Origin: Gemmatimonadaceae bacterium
Lineage (GTDB): Bacteria; Gemmatimonadota; Gemmatimonadetes; Gemmatimonadales; Gemmatimonadaceae
DNA length: 64,000 nucleotides
NCBI GenBank assembly: GCA_020852815.1
Contig: JADZAN010000046.1
Location: 1 to 64,000, forward strand
Reading direction: 5' to 3'
Shown: positions 35,452 through 44,570 of the stretch, in pieces
How positions within the stretch are numbered: the stretch's first letter is position 1
How the letters are laid out: each line of letters begins with the position of its first letter
Made by a program: the position numbers and the translations under genes
Notes under the pieces: generated by a model
The model's input: the letters and a program-made list of their open reading frames with translations, nothing else
Databases searched by the model: none
Told to the model about the DNA's origin: nothing

Positions 35452-35605
35452 GGACGGGGGACGGGGGAACGCTTGCCCCAGCGGAGACTGGGGGGGGACG
35501 GGAGTGCGAACGGCGCCGATCGGCGCCGTTCGCGAGTCGTGCGCGGTTGCGGGTTCCGTCGCCGGCGCGCATCGCGCGCCGGCACTCCCGTGTCCCGTGA
35601 TCAGT
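35452..35605. repeat. Composite repeat with nested palindromes (copy 3)
   Basis: The gap between two convergent genes contains GGGGGACGGG units, the shared hairpin core (GCCCCAGCG, then CTGGGG, near 35467-35490), a perfect 26-base palindrome centred on CGCCGATCGGCG, a second hairpin GCCGGCGCGC/GCGCGCCGGC, and an outer pair GACGGGAGTGC ... GCACTCCCGT. It can fold into a cruciform and probably terminates both genes. Confidence 0.75.
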
Positions 35606-35606
35606 T

Positions 35607-38600
35607 CTAGCCTTTCCGCTTCCCCCACAGCGGCGGCGGCGGCTCCGTCATCATCCGCTTGGGTGCGTTGGGCAGCAGGCGCAACGCTTCCTGCACGGCG
35701 CGCTCGAGTTGCGGGTCGTGGCCGGCAATCACTTCCTTTGGCGTGTTCTCGACGTCGATGTCGGGGGCCACGCCTTCGTTCTCCACCGCCCACTTCCCGT
35801 CGCGCGTGAAGAAGCCGCCGCGCGGGGCGATCATCGTGCCGCCGTCGATCAGCGCTGGCGTGTCCCACGTTCCCACGAGCCCGCCCCACGTCCGCTTCCC
35901 GACGAGCGTCCCGACCTTGCGCCGCTTGAACATGTACGGCATGAGGTCGCCGCCGGAGCCGGCCATCTCGTTGATGATCATCACCTTCGGACCCCAAATA
36001 CCGGCAGCCGGCGAGGTGAACGGGACGCGGTCGCCTTCCCGATTGTTGAAGTAGCCGTCAAAGTCGCGTTGCAGGATGTCGACGATATAGTCGGCCGCCG
36101 AGCCACCGCCATTGAAGCGTTCGTCGATGATCGCCCCCAGCTTGTGCTGCTGCGCGAAGTAGTAGCGGTTGAACGAGGTGTAGCCCGGCTGCCCGGTGTT
36201 GGGGACGTACACGTACGCCAGCCGTCCCTGCGACAGCGAGTCGACCAGGCGCCGGTTCCCCTCCACCCAGGCGCGCTGGCGCAACCCCTGTTCAGTCGGC
36301 ACCGGGACCACGGTCACGCGATGTGCGCCGGCCATCTCCGGTGACGCATTCACCATCAGTACCACCTGGCGGTTCGCCGTCCCGTCGAGCAGGCGGAAGA
36401 TGTTGTCGGGGGCGCGCAGCTCCACGCCGTCGATCGAGAGGATGTAGTCGCCCACCTTCACGTCGATGCCGGGGCCGCTGAGCGGGGCGCGGAGTTCCGG
36501 GTTCCAGCTCTCGCCGTCATAGATTCGCGTGATGCGATAGCGCCCGTTCTCCACCGAGAAGTCGGCGCCAAGCGTCCCGACATTGGCCGGCGGCACTTCG
36601 GGGAGGTCGCCGCCGCGCACGTACGAGTGTCCCACCGCCACTTCGGCCCCCGTCATGTCCAGCAGGTAGCCGAAGTCCTCGCGATGTGCAACGTGCGCGA
36701 CCATCGGCTCGTACATCGCCTTCACCTTCTCGTAGTCCGCGCCCTGCATGTTGTCGACGTACAGGTACTCACGCTGGTTGCGCCACCCTTCGGCAAACAT
36801 CTGCCGGTACTCGGCGCGCGGATCCACCAGCATGCGGATGCTTGTGTTGAGGCGTCCCTGCGCGCCCTGCGGGACGGGCCCCTCGGTGTTGACGATCGAC
36901 AGCCCACCCTGCGGCCCAGCGTTCCGCAGCAGGAGCTTCTTCCCGTCCTGCGAGATGGTGTACTGCACGACGCCCTGCGCAAAGACGCTCGCCTTGCGCT
37001 CGCGCAGCGTGTAGCGATGCAGCACATCCCCCCCGCCCTGCGCCCCCGCCGCCTGCGTCCCGACATCCGGGGTGTTCTCCAGGACGAAGATCGTCCCCGC
37101 CCCACCCGCCTTGAGCGCCGAGTAGTCGCGCGGCACCACCCCTAACGAGACAACACGGTTCGCGAGACCATCGAAGTCGATGGCGACCGATGGACCGACC
37201 GGTGCCGCATCCCGATTGCCGGCCGCAGCCCCCGGCGCCGCCTGCGGCGGCGCCACTCCCGTCTCCCGTCTCCCGTCCCCCGCCCCCTCTTCATCACTCT
37301 CCGGCGCGAGCGGCGACGCATCCGACTTCTTCAGCACGGCCGCATAGATCGCGCGCGTCGTCGGATGATCGTACGACGACATGTCCAACCATCCCGTGCG
37401 GGGGCCGTAGTCGGTGGACGCCAGCCAGTAGAGGTACTTCCCGCTCGCGTCCCACGCCGGCCATGTGGCGTCGGCCATTCCGTCCGTCAGCTGCTTCGTG
37501 CTCCCGCCCTGCACGTCGTAGACGAAGATGGCGCGGAAGAGCGATGGGAGGCGCTTGGCGTACGCGATCCACTTCGAATCCGGGCTCCACACCGGATTGA
37601 TCGACCGATCGGGCTGCATGTAGGGATCGGTGTCGATCCTGGTCGACCGCCCCGAGACCACTTCGGTGACCCACAGGCGCAGGTGCGCATCCGTGTAGAG
37701 GATGCGCGAGCCATCAGGCGACCAGGCCGGCGTGTAGTAGAACGAGGGCTCGGGGAGGGCGATGGTGCGCGGGGGCGTGATCCCGTCCTGCGCCTCGATC
37801 ACCAGCTTGTAGGTCCCGCCGGCATCGGAGAAGTAGGCCACCGACTTGCCATCCGGCGACCATGCTGGTGTACGCTCGGCGCTGCCGCTGGCACGCGTGA
37901 GGTTGCGCCAGTCGCCCTTCTCGGCGGGGATCGTGAAGATCTCGCCGCGCGCCTCCACCGCCGCACGCTTTCCCGTGGGCGAGAGCGCGAGGTTCGTGAT
38001 CCGGTTGCCCACGTCGCGCCACTGCGGCACGAGCCACGGGAAGTCGCCGCGCACCGTGATGTCGAGCCGCTTGTGCTGTTTGGTGCGCGGGTCGAGGGTG
38101 TGCAGGTAGCCCCCCTGCTCGAAGACGACCAGCCCGCCGCCGGCATCGAGCGACTTCACGTCGTAGTCGGTGAACTTCGTCAGCTGCTCCAGCGCCTTGG
38201 AGCGTGTGTCGTACGCCCAGACGTTGTGCACGCCGTCGCGATCGGAGGCGAAGTACACCACGTCGCCGATCCACGCCGGGTCGATGTCCTTTGAGTCGGT
38301 CCACGCCGGCGCGGTGACGTCGTGCGTGGCGAGGTCGAAGATCCAGATCGCCCGGTTTTGCCCGCCGCGGTAGTTGCGCCGTTCGTCGTCCCACGAACCG
38401 TTCATGCGGTAGGCCACCCGCTTGCCGTCAGGCGCAATCTTCCCCTGCGCCGCGCGCGGCATGGGCATCGCCACCTCGATGTCGCCTTGCGGCGCGACGG
38501 TCCAGAAGCGGGGCTGCCCGTTAGGCGAGGTGCGCGACGACGAGAAGACCACGCGCGCGCCGTCCGGCGTCCACCCCTGGACCACGTCGGCGCCGGGGTG

Positions 38601-38915
38601 CCACGTGAGCCGTTTCGGCTCCCCACCCTCCGCCGCCACCACGTACACGTCGGTGTTGCCCGCGTACTGCCCGCTGAACGCGAGCCACTTGCCGTCGGGG
38701 GAAAACTTGGGATTCGTCGTCACCCCCTGGAACGAGGTCACGCGCCGCGCATCGCCGCCATCGCGCGCGGCAACCCAGATGTTGTTGGCGTAGGTAAAGG
38801 CCACCTGCGTGGCACTAATGCTGGGCTGCCGGAGAAGGCGGGTCTGCGCGCGGGCAGGAGCGGCAGGCATGGCGGCCAAGCCGCCCCACACCGCAAGGAG
38901 AATTCGACGGTCCAT
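35607..38915 (-). CDS. Tricorn-type S41 protease with PDZ domain
   Basis: Large peptide-degrading protease. Residues 1-650 form TolB/WD-like blades (FSPDGKWLAFSGQYAG, AWSPDGKSVAYFSDAG, VWSPDSKWIAYAK). A C1/PDZ region follows (PLSGPGIDVKVGDYILSIDG), then the S41 catalytic domain: DERFNGGGSAADY, the nucleophile Ser in NEMAGSGGDLMPYMF, and the Glu in VENEGVAPDID. The expected His lies in VGHSYVRGGD. The signal peptide ends in PARAQT, so this is exported. Residues near 550 (GDGRRETGVAPP) coincide with an embedded GGGAGAC-type repeat, apparently an insertion in a linker. At 1,102 residues it is full length. Confidence 0.88.
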   Translation of the reverse strand: MDRRILLAVWGGLAAMPAAPARAQTRLLRQPSISATQVAFTYANNIWVAARDGGDARRVTSFQGVTTNPKFSPDGKWLAFSGQYAGNTDVYVVAAEGGEPKRLTWHPGADVVQGWTPDGARVVFSSSRTSPNGQPRFWTVAPQGDIEVAMPMPRAAQGKIAPDGKRVAYRMNGSWDDERRNYRGGQNRAIWIFDLATHDVTAPAWTDSKDIDPAWIGDVVYFASDRDGVHNVWAYDTRSKALEQLTKFTDYDVKSLDAGGGLVVFEQGGYLHTLDPRTKQHKRLDITVRGDFPWLVPQWRDVGNRITNLALSPTGKRAAVEARGEIFTIPAEKGDWRNLTRASGSAERTPAWSPDGKSVAYFSDAGGTYKLVIEAQDGITPPRTIALPEPSFYYTPAWSPDGSRILYTDAHLRLWVTEVVSGRSTRIDTDPYMQPDRSINPVWSPDSKWIAYAKRLPSLFRAIFVYDVQGGSTKQLTDGMADATWPAWDASGKYLYWLASTDYGPRTGWLDMSSYDHPTTRAIYAAVLKKSDASPLAPESDEEGAGDGRRETGVAPPQAAPGAAAGNRDAAPVGPSVAIDFDGLANRVVSLGVVPRDYSALKAGGAGTIFVLENTPDVGTQAAGAQGGGDVLHRYTLRERKASVFAQGVVQYTISQDGKKLLLRNAGPQGGLSIVNTEGPVPQGAQGRLNTSIRMLVDPRAEYRQMFAEGWRNQREYLYVDNMQGADYEKVKAMYEPMVAHVAHREDFGYLLDMTGAEVAVGHSYVRGGDLPEVPPANVGTLGADFSVENGRYRITRIYDGESWNPELRAPLSGPGIDVKVGDYILSIDGVELRAPDNIFRLLDGTANRQVVLMVNASPEMAGAHRVTVVPVPTEQGLRQRAWVEGNRRLVDSLSQGRLAYVYVPNTGQPGYTSFNRYYFAQQHKLGAIIDERFNGGGSAADYIVDILQRDFDGYFNNREGDRVPFTSPAAGIWGPKVMIINEMAGSGGDLMPYMFKRRKVGTLVGKRTWGGLVGTWDTPALIDGGTMIAPRGGFFTRDGKWAVENEGVAPDIDVENTPKEVIAGHDPQLERAVQEALRLLPNAPKRMMTEPPPPLWGKRKG

Positions 38916-38936
38916 CGGGGGTGCCGGTGAGCGAGA

Positions 38937-38965
38937 AGGCCCCCGGCCATCGTGGCCGGGGGCCT
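38937..38965 (-). terminator. Hairpin after the Arg/Asp-rich gene
   Basis: AGGCCCCCGGCCA and TGGCCGGGGGCCT pair perfectly around TCG, between the stop of the 39026 gene and the start of the tricorn-like gene. It likely separates the two transcripts. Confidence 0.75.
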
Positions 38966-39025
38966 CCTATCATGCGCGCTCGGGCGATCGTTGGCGAGGA
39001 GCTCGCCGTCCGTTGCGTGCCGATC

Positions 39026-39502
39026 CTACCAGCGAGATACCCGGTTCTCGCAGTAGTCGCGGATCCGGCGACGCTCCCGCAGCTCCTCCCAGCGCGAGTC
39101 GATCCGGTCCCAGCGATCGCGGCTCACGCGACGCCACATGTCGCGCTCGCACTCCCGAAACGCATCCCACTGATAGCGGTTCCAGCGCCGAGACCGGCGA
39201 TCGAAGTCACGCTGCTCACGCCCCCACGCCCGCTGTTCGCGTTCCCACGCATCGTTGTCGCGACGACGATCGCGGTCGTTGCGGTCGACCCGACGGTCGC
39301 GGCTCCGATCCCAGTCCCACCGGTCATCGCGACCGCGCCCGTCGCGGCTGCGCGCGCGATCGTTGCGATCGCGGTCCATCTGGGCGTCGCGGGTGCGGCC
39401 GCGGACCTCGTCCTGGCTGGGCAAGCGCGACTGGGCGACACTCACGCGCGGCGACAGGGCCAGGATCGATGTGGCCATCAGGGCGAACACGGTGTTGCGC
39501 AT
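39026..39502 (-). CDS. Secreted Arg/Asp-rich protein of unknown function
   Basis: A 158-residue exported protein. A clear signal peptide (MRNTVFALMATSILALSPRV, then SVAQS) and a perfect AGGAGG before ATG 39502 show that this is a real gene. The mature part is dominated by Arg and Asp, with Trp repeats (RDDRWDWDRSRDRRVDRNDR, then WEREQRAWGREQRDFDRR), and ends in an Arg/Trp-rich helix with two Cys (FRECERDMW and DYCENRVSRW). Such a strongly mixed-charge sequence would be extended or helical and could bind polyanions or metals, but no family is recognised. It has its own terminator downstream. Confidence 0.75.
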   Translation of the reverse strand: MRNTVFALMATSILALSPRVSVAQSRLPSQDEVRGRTRDAQMDRDRNDRARSRDGRGRDDRWDWDRSRDRRVDRNDRDRRRDNDAWEREQRAWGREQRDFDRRSRRWNRYQWDAFRECERDMWRRVSRDRWDRIDSRWEELRERRRIRDYCENRVSRW

Positions 39503-39895
39503 GGTGCCTCCTGCGTGTTGGTCATTCGACCGGTATGCCTTCACGGAGCCCGGACGCTTGCTCGCGTCGCTCCGACGCTTCAGGGGGCAGCTTCGATGCC
39601 ATTCGATGTCGCCATCCCGGGCCGCGCGTAAGTCGTTGCGGCCGCTCGCCGTGCGAGATCGGCCACCGCTCTCGCTCCCCGCTGTGTGTCGCCACGGGTG
39701 GACGCTTCGCTGTCCTCCGGCAGGCGAGGTTCCCGTCGCGCCCACGCGCAACGCCCCCCGAGCCGCCGGAGGACTGCCCGGTCCTGTGGCGCGCTTGGCG
39801 ACTCCCTGACATTGTTGACGCACACAAGCCGATAGATGACGCCGGGCGGGGCGCGCATCATCTCTGCACGACCTCTCCGCCCAGGAGACCTAACG
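39503..39895. other. Divergent intergenic region, no gene seen
   Basis: This 393-base gap separates two divergently read genes. It has the AGGAGG element of the minus gene at its left edge and an AGGAG element (near 39885) of the plus gene at its right. I find no convincing -35/-10 pair, hairpin or small gene between them. Confidence 0.5.
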
Positions 39896-41041
39896 ATGGC
39901 GTCGAGCGTTCCACCCCGCCCCGGCCACCGCACGCTGCGCGATCCCGTCTACGCGGAACGGCTGCGCTCCCTCGCGCTCCTCATCGGCAACACCCCGCTC
40001 CTCGCCGTCGACTTCACCTTTGGCGGCGAGTCGCGCACGGTATACGCCAAGCTCGAGTCGATGAACATGACGGGGAGCGTGAAGGACCGCATGGCGCTCC
40101 ACATCCTCCGCACGGCCGCCGAGGAGGGGACGCTCACGCCGGCGTCGCTGATCGTCGAAGCCACCAGCGGCAACACCGGCATCTCGTTCTCCGCACTGGG
40201 ACGCGCGCTGGGGCATCCGGTCGCGATCTACATGCCGGACTGGATGAGCAGCGAGCGCATCAACCTCATTCGCTCGTTCGGTGCCGACGTGCGGCTCGTG
40301 TCCCGCGCCGACGGCGGCTTCCTGGGTTCCATCGCGCTGGCCGAGGGGCACGCGGCGCGCACACCGGGCGCCTTCCTCCCGCGCCAGTTCGCCAACCAGG
40401 CCAACTGCGCGGCGCACGAACTCACCACCGGCCCCGAGCTGTGGTGGCAACTGGCGCCGCACGGCCTCGCTCCCGACGCCTTCGTTGCCGGCGTCGGCAC
40501 CGGCGGGACGATCATGGGAACGGGACGCTACCTGCGCTCCAACGATCGCTCGGTGGCGCTCTACCCGGTGGAACCGGAGAACTCACCCACGCTCTCCACC
40601 GGGCACAAGGTCGGGCATCATCGCATCCAGGGGATCTCCGACGAGTTCATCCCGTCCATCGTCGACCTCGACTACCTCGACGATCCCATTGCCATCGACG
40701 ATGGCGACGCGATCATCATGGCGCAGAAGCTGGCGCAGGACGTGGGGCTCGCCGTGGGGATCTCGTCAGGTGCAAACCTCCTGGCCTGCATCGTGGCGCA
40801 GGAGCGGCTGGGGCGCGACGCCGTCGTCTGCACCGTCTTCTCCGACAGCAACAAGAAGTACCTGTCGACGGACCTCATGCGCGAAGAGCCGGTGCGCGCC
40901 GACCACCTCTCGCGGCATGTGAAGGTGCATGGCTTCCGCGTGATCCCGCGCGCCTGCGCGCTGTGCAATCACGGCTCCGACGCGCTCATCGAGCCGGACG
41001 AGTCCACACCCGCTTCGTCGGAAGCGCCTCCCGATCAATGA
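39896..41041 (+). CDS. PLP-dependent cysteine synthase family protein (copy 2)
   Basis: Fold-type II PLP enzyme. [17 protein letters not shown] contains the PLP Lys, [16 protein letters not shown] the substrate loop, and [18 protein letters not shown] the phosphate site; [15 protein letters not shown] closes the fold. At 381 residues it is longer than CysK and adds a C-terminal tail with a Cys pair (RACALCNHG). ATG 39896 follows AGGAG. Its last 56 bases overlap the convergent amidohydrolase gene. It differs clearly from the copy at 25886 and is not a recent duplicate. Likely an O-acetylserine or phosphoserine sulfhydrylase, but cystathionine synthase is possible. Confidence 0.86.
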   Translation: MASSVPPRPGHRTLRDPVYAERLRSLALLIGNTPLLAVDFTFGGESRTVYAKLESMNMTGSVKDRMALHILRTAAEEGTLTPASLIVEATSGNTGISFSALGRALGHPVAIYMPDWMSSERINLIRSFGADVRLVSRADGGFLGSIALAEGHAARTPGAFLPRQFANQANCAAHELTTGPELWWQLAPHGLAPDAFVAGVGTGGTIMGTGRYLRSNDRSVALYPVEPENSPTLSTGHKVGHHRIQGISDEFIPSIVDLDYLDDPIAIDDGDAIIMAQKLAQDVGLAVGISSGANLLACIVAQERLGRDAVVCTVFSDSNKKYLSTDLMREEPVRADHLSRHVKVHGFRVIPRACALCNHGSDALIEPDESTPASSEAPPDQ

Positions 41042-42596
41042 TCGCCCCGCGCGCCACGACGGTGTCGAGGCGCCGGATGTTCCTGATGTCGGCCAGCGGG
41101 TCGGCGCCCAGCACCAGGAGGTCTGCCGACTTGCCGCGCTCCAGCGTCCCGTACTCCGCGAGCGCCTTGCTGGCCAGCGCGCCATTGCGCGTGGCGGCGA
41201 CGAGCGCTTCCATGGGCGTCATCCCCAGCTCCACCAGCCCCTCGATCGCGGCGATCGAGCCGCTCCCCGGATCCTGCCACGCCGGCTTGGGGTCGCGCCG
41301 GAACTCGGGGGCCAGCCCCAGGTAGTTGTCGGTGGCGATCGTCGTCACGCACCCCGCCTTGATGAGCTTCTGCGCGTTGGCGCGCCGGATGGCCATGCCG
41401 CGATCGCCCTGGTCGCGCCGCTTCTCGGCCTCGGTGAGGTCGCGCTGCGCGGTGCCCCGGGCGCGCGCCGAGTCGACGCGTGCCTGACGAGTGGAGTCGT
41501 CGCGCCGCCGCTTGGTCTCGTATTCCATCCACGGCGCGCCGGTCATCGTGTTCACGAGCATGGCACAGACGACCTTGCGATCGACGAACTCGCGCACGAC
41601 CTCGTCGGACATCGGGACGTCGAGCACCTCCGGGTGCTGCACGAGATCGACGCCGGCGCGCAGCGAGATCAACAGCCCCTCCGGCGTGGTGGAGTGCGTC
41701 TCGGCCACGAGGGCGCGCTTGTGCACTTCGTCCACGATGGCGCGCTGTGCCCGCTCGCTGAAGCCGATGAAGACGGGAAAGCCGAAGTGCGACGTTCCGC
41801 CGAACTTGAGGAAGTCGACGCCCTTGTCGAGATAGCGGTTGATCGCGGCGCGCAGCGAGTCGGGCTCGAGGTTCACGAGCTCCTCGCCGGCCCCCTGCGC
41901 GATGGCGTCGTTCATCTGCTCCTGGAAGAGCGACAGATTCTCCTGTGGCCGCCCGGTGAAGGAGAACGAGAAGGGACCGCCCCAGCCAACGATGTTCCCC
42001 GCCACATACATGCGCGGCCCGGGCACCTCGCCGCGCCGGATTGCATCGCGCGCGGCAATGAGCGGCGCCAGCATCCCGTACGAGTCGCGCACCGTCGTCA
42101 CGCCAACCTTGAGGTGCGCCTGCGCCGCCTCGATCGCCACGTCGGTGAAACGATCCTGGTAGCGTGCGAAGTTCTCCAGCCCGCTGTAGATGGAAGCGTG
42201 GATGTTGGCGTCCACGAAGCCCGGGGTGATCCACCTGCCCGCGACATCGATGACGCGCGCCCCGCGAGGAATGGGCGTCGTGGCGCGCGCGCCCACCGCG
42301 TCGAGACGCGCGCCGCGCACCACCACCACGCCATCGACGATCGGCGCGCGCCCCGTGCCATCGATGACCGTGGCCCCGACGAAGGCAAGCAGCGTATCGG
42401 GGCGAGCCGGCCGCCCTCCGCTCCCCTGCGCGCCTAACGCCGAGCCGGCGAGCGACAGGAATGGCGTCACCACGAGCATGCGGCGGAGCGCGCGAGGTGC
42501 GAGAATCGCGCGAGGTGCGAGAATCGCGCGAAGCGCGCGAAGCGCGCGAAGCCCAGGAAGCGCGCGAAAACGGGCGAAAGACGAGCGTCGATTCAT
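40986..42596 (-). CDS. Secreted metal-dependent amidohydrolase (imidazolonepropionase/prolidase-like)
   Basis: TIM-barrel hydrolase, likely cleaving a cyclic amide or a dipeptide outside the cytoplasm. [19 protein letters not shown] starts the composite domain; [10 protein letters not shown] stands where most members have HxH, so the first His is Asn here. [11 protein letters not shown] supplies the Lys; ETHSTTPEG and LVQHPE supply His ligands; TIATDNYLG supplies the Asp. ATG 42596 is used, but an ATG closer to the signal peptide ([19 protein letters not shown]) is possible. Between them lie short tandem repeats encoding ALR and ILAPRA units. Its 3' end overlaps the convergent cysteine synthase gene by 56 bases. 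Confidence 0.82.
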   Translation of the reverse strand: MNRRSSFARFRALPGLRALRALRAILAPRAILAPRALRRMLVVTPFLSLAGSALGAQGSGGRPARPDTLLAFVGATVIDGTGRAPIVDGVVVVRGARLDAVGARATTPIPRGARVIDVAGRWITPGFVDANIHASIYSGLENFARYQDRFTDVAIEAAQAHLKVGVTTVRDSYGMLAPLIAARDAIRRGEVPGPRMYVAGNIVGWGGPFSFSFTGRPQENLSLFQEQMNDAIAQGAGEELVNLEPDSLRAAINRYLDKGVDFLKFGGTSHFGFPVFIGFSERAQRAIVDEVHKRALVAETHSTTPEGLLISLRAGVDLVQHPEVLDVPMSDEVVREFVDRKVVCAMLVNTMTGAPWMEYETKRRRDDSTRQARVDSARARGTAQRDLTEAEKRRDQGDRGMAIRRANAQKLIKAGCVTTIATDNYLGLAPEFRRDPKPAWQDPGSGSIAAIEGLVELGMTPMEALVAATRNGALASKALAEYGTLERGKSADLLVLGADPLADIRNIRRLDTVVARGAIIDREALPTKRVWTRPAR

Positions 42597-42693
42597 GAGG
42601 CACAGTGCGGAAGGATCGCGAGAACATGCCCCCCACGAATCCCGTCCACAACCCGCGCCCTTGACAGGAAAGAGACAGCAGCGGCAATTGCCA

Positions 42694-42741
42694 CACGCTG
42701 CCCCGCACTCACGCTGCCCCGCACTCACGCTGCCCCGCACA
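42694..42741. repeat. Three tandem copies of a 16-base unit
   Basis: The unit CACGCTGCCCCGCACT is present three times head to tail (42694-42709, 42710-42725, 42726-42741, the last with one change). It lies in the divergent gap between the amidohydrolase and the M28 peptidase. Repeat slippage is the simplest origin; a protein-binding array is possible. Confidence 0.9.
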
Positions 42742-42773
42742 CGCGCAAAGCCGCCGCGCCGACGCCCATAGAA

Positions 42774-42822
42774 CTCCCGTCTCCCGTCTCCCGTCTCCCG
42801 TCCCCGTCCCCGTCCCCGCCCC
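42774..42822. repeat. (CTCCCGT)n / (CCCCGT)n repeat before the M28 gene (copy 4)
   Basis: Four CTCCCGT units run into CCCCGT units and end two bases before the GTG start of the M28 gene. They are the pyrimidine strand of the GGGAGAC unit seen at 35452 and inside the tricorn gene. There is no purine-rich Shine-Dalgarno before the GTG. Confidence 0.8.
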
Positions 42823-42824
42823 AC

Positions 42825-44570
42825 GTGCCCCTCTCTCCCGAGCAGTCCGCCGCCACCGCCGCCGTTACCCTCGACGAGCCCTGGTCCCTCATCGAGCGCT
42901 TCACGACGCTCAAGCGCGAGCACCCGGACGACGTGAACACCGCGGCCGAGGAGATCGTTGCACGCCTAACGCGACTCGGCGTTCCGGTCGAGGTGCACCG
43001 CCCCTCGCTCTTCCTCTCCCTCCCGGGAACGGCCAATGTCGCCGTGGGGGCGCAACGCTTTCGCGCCAAGCCGATGGCGATGTCGGTCCCTTATCCCGAG
43101 GGCGTCACCGCCCCGCTGGCCTACGTGCCGGCACGCTACGCCCGCAACGCCGACGAGATGTTCACCAAGGGCTTCGTGAGCGACGCCGAGGTGGACCTGC
43201 GCGGCAAGATCGTACTCAGCGAAGGGTTCGGAATGCCCGGCAAGGTGTCGTACTTCCAGGAACGCGGCGCCATCGGGATGATAGCCGTGAACCCCGGACA
43301 CAATCCGCACTGGGGGATCTGCACCACGGTGTGGGGGACGCCCGACCTGCGTGACCTCCCGCGCAAGCCACGCATGGCCGTCGTCGCGGTGAACAACCCC
43401 GATGGACAGGCGCTCATCGAGATGGCCAAGGCCGGCGCCAGCGTCACGCTCACCAGCAACGTCACCGAAGGGTGGTGGGAATCGCCCATCCCCGTCGTCA
43501 CGATCCCCGGAACCGAGGAGCCGGAGAGCTTCGTCCTCCTGCACGGGCACTACGACTCGTGGGACTACGGAATCGGCGACAACGCGGTCGGCGACGCCAC
43601 GCTCCTCGAGATCGCCCGCGTCCTGTGGGCACAGCGCACCTCGCTCAAGCGCAGCGTGAAGATCGCCTGGTGGCCCGGCCACTCCACGGGACGCTACGCC
43701 GGGAGCACCTGGTTCGCCGATCACTTCGCCCTCGAGCTCTACGAACACTGCATTGCACAGGTGAACTGCGACTCCCCCGGATGCCGCTGGGCCACCGAGT
43801 ACAAGGACATCTCGTGGATGGACGAGACCGAGGCGTTCTGCCAGGGAATCATTCGCGATGTCACGGGCCAGGAGTCGCAGGGCGAGCGTCCGCACCAGGC
43901 GGGAGACTACTCATTCAACAACATCGGGATCTCGTCGTTCTTCATGCTCCTCTCGACGATGAAGGATTCGCATCGCGAGGAGCTGGGCTACTACGCCGTC
44001 GGCGGGTGCGGCGCCAACATCGCCTGGCACACCGAGGAAGACCTCATCCACATCGCCGACCGCGAGATCCTGCTCAAGGACATCAGGATCTACCTGGCAT
44101 CGGTGATGGGGGTCGCCAACGCGACCATCGCCCCGTTCAACTTTCGCAAGACGCTGGCGACGTTTTCCGGTACGCTGGACAAGTACCAGGCGCCGGTGAT
44201 CGGGATCCACGACTTCGCGCGTGCCCGCGCCGCCATTGCCGCGCTCGACGCCTCGCTCGAGACGTTAGGCACGTTCGCGTGCAAGGCCGCGGCGGGGCGC
44301 GTCACGGACCCCGGCGTGCGCAAGGTGAATCGCGCCCTGCGGCGACTGGCACGCCTCCTGGTCCCCGTGAACTACACGCGCGGCCCCGCCTTCTTCCACG
44401 ATCCCGCGGAGACGACGCCGGCACTCCCCGACCTCTCGCCGGCGCTCACCGCCCCCTCGATGTCGCCGTGGGAGCAGGGCTTCCTGCGCACGCAGCTCCT
44501 GCGCGGTGAGAACCGCCTCGTGGCCGCATTGCGCGACGCGCGTCGCGAGGTGGAGGAGGCAATGGCGTGA
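42825..44570 (+). CDS. M28-family zinc aminopeptidase-like protein with PA domain
   Basis: Probable cytoplasmic or atypically exported peptidase; no signal peptide is visible. An N-terminal domain and a PA-like insert (GKIVLSEGFGMPGKVSYFQE, then RGAIGMIAVNPGH) precede the M28 core: LLHGHYDSWDYGIGDNAVGD gives the first His and both Asp ligands. The usual EE-G-GS element is replaced by WWPGHSTGRYAGSTWFAD, and HTEEDLIH ends the site. The Glu base is therefore not obvious. Starts at GTG 42825, with no Shine-Dalgarno because a repeat abuts it; a later start is possible. Its stop overlaps the SBP gene's GTG, so both are coupled to the peptide transporter. Confidence 0.78.
   Translation: MPLSPEQSAATAAVTLDEPWSLIERFTTLKREHPDDVNTAAEEIVARLTRLGVPVEVHRPSLFLSLPGTANVAVGAQRFRAKPMAMSVPYPEGVTAPLAYVPARYARNADEMFTKGFVSDAEVDLRGKIVLSEGFGMPGKVSYFQERGAIGMIAVNPGHNPHWGICTTVWGTPDLRDLPRKPRMAVVAVNNPDGQALIEMAKAGASVTLTSNVTEGWWESPIPVVTIPGTEEPESFVLLHGHYDSWDYGIGDNAVGDATLLEIARVLWAQRTSLKRSVKIAWWPGHSTGRYAGSTWFADHFALELYEHCIAQVNCDSPGCRWATEYKDISWMDETEAFCQGIIRDVTGQESQGERPHQAGDYSFNNIGISSFFMLLSTMKDSHREELGYYAVGGCGANIAWHTEEDLIHIADREILLKDIRIYLASVMGVANATIAPFNFRKTLATFSGTLDKYQAPVIGIHDFARARAAIAALDASLETLGTFACKAAAGRVTDPGVRKVNRALRRLARLLVPVNYTRGPAFFHDPAETTPALPDLSPALTAPSMSPWEQGFLRTQLLRGENRLVAALRDARREVEEAMA

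Noticed and set aside
42694-42741. Triple 16-base repeat as an origin iteron array
   Set aside because: There is no replication initiator gene, AT-rich stretch or DnaA box beside it; slippage is simpler.
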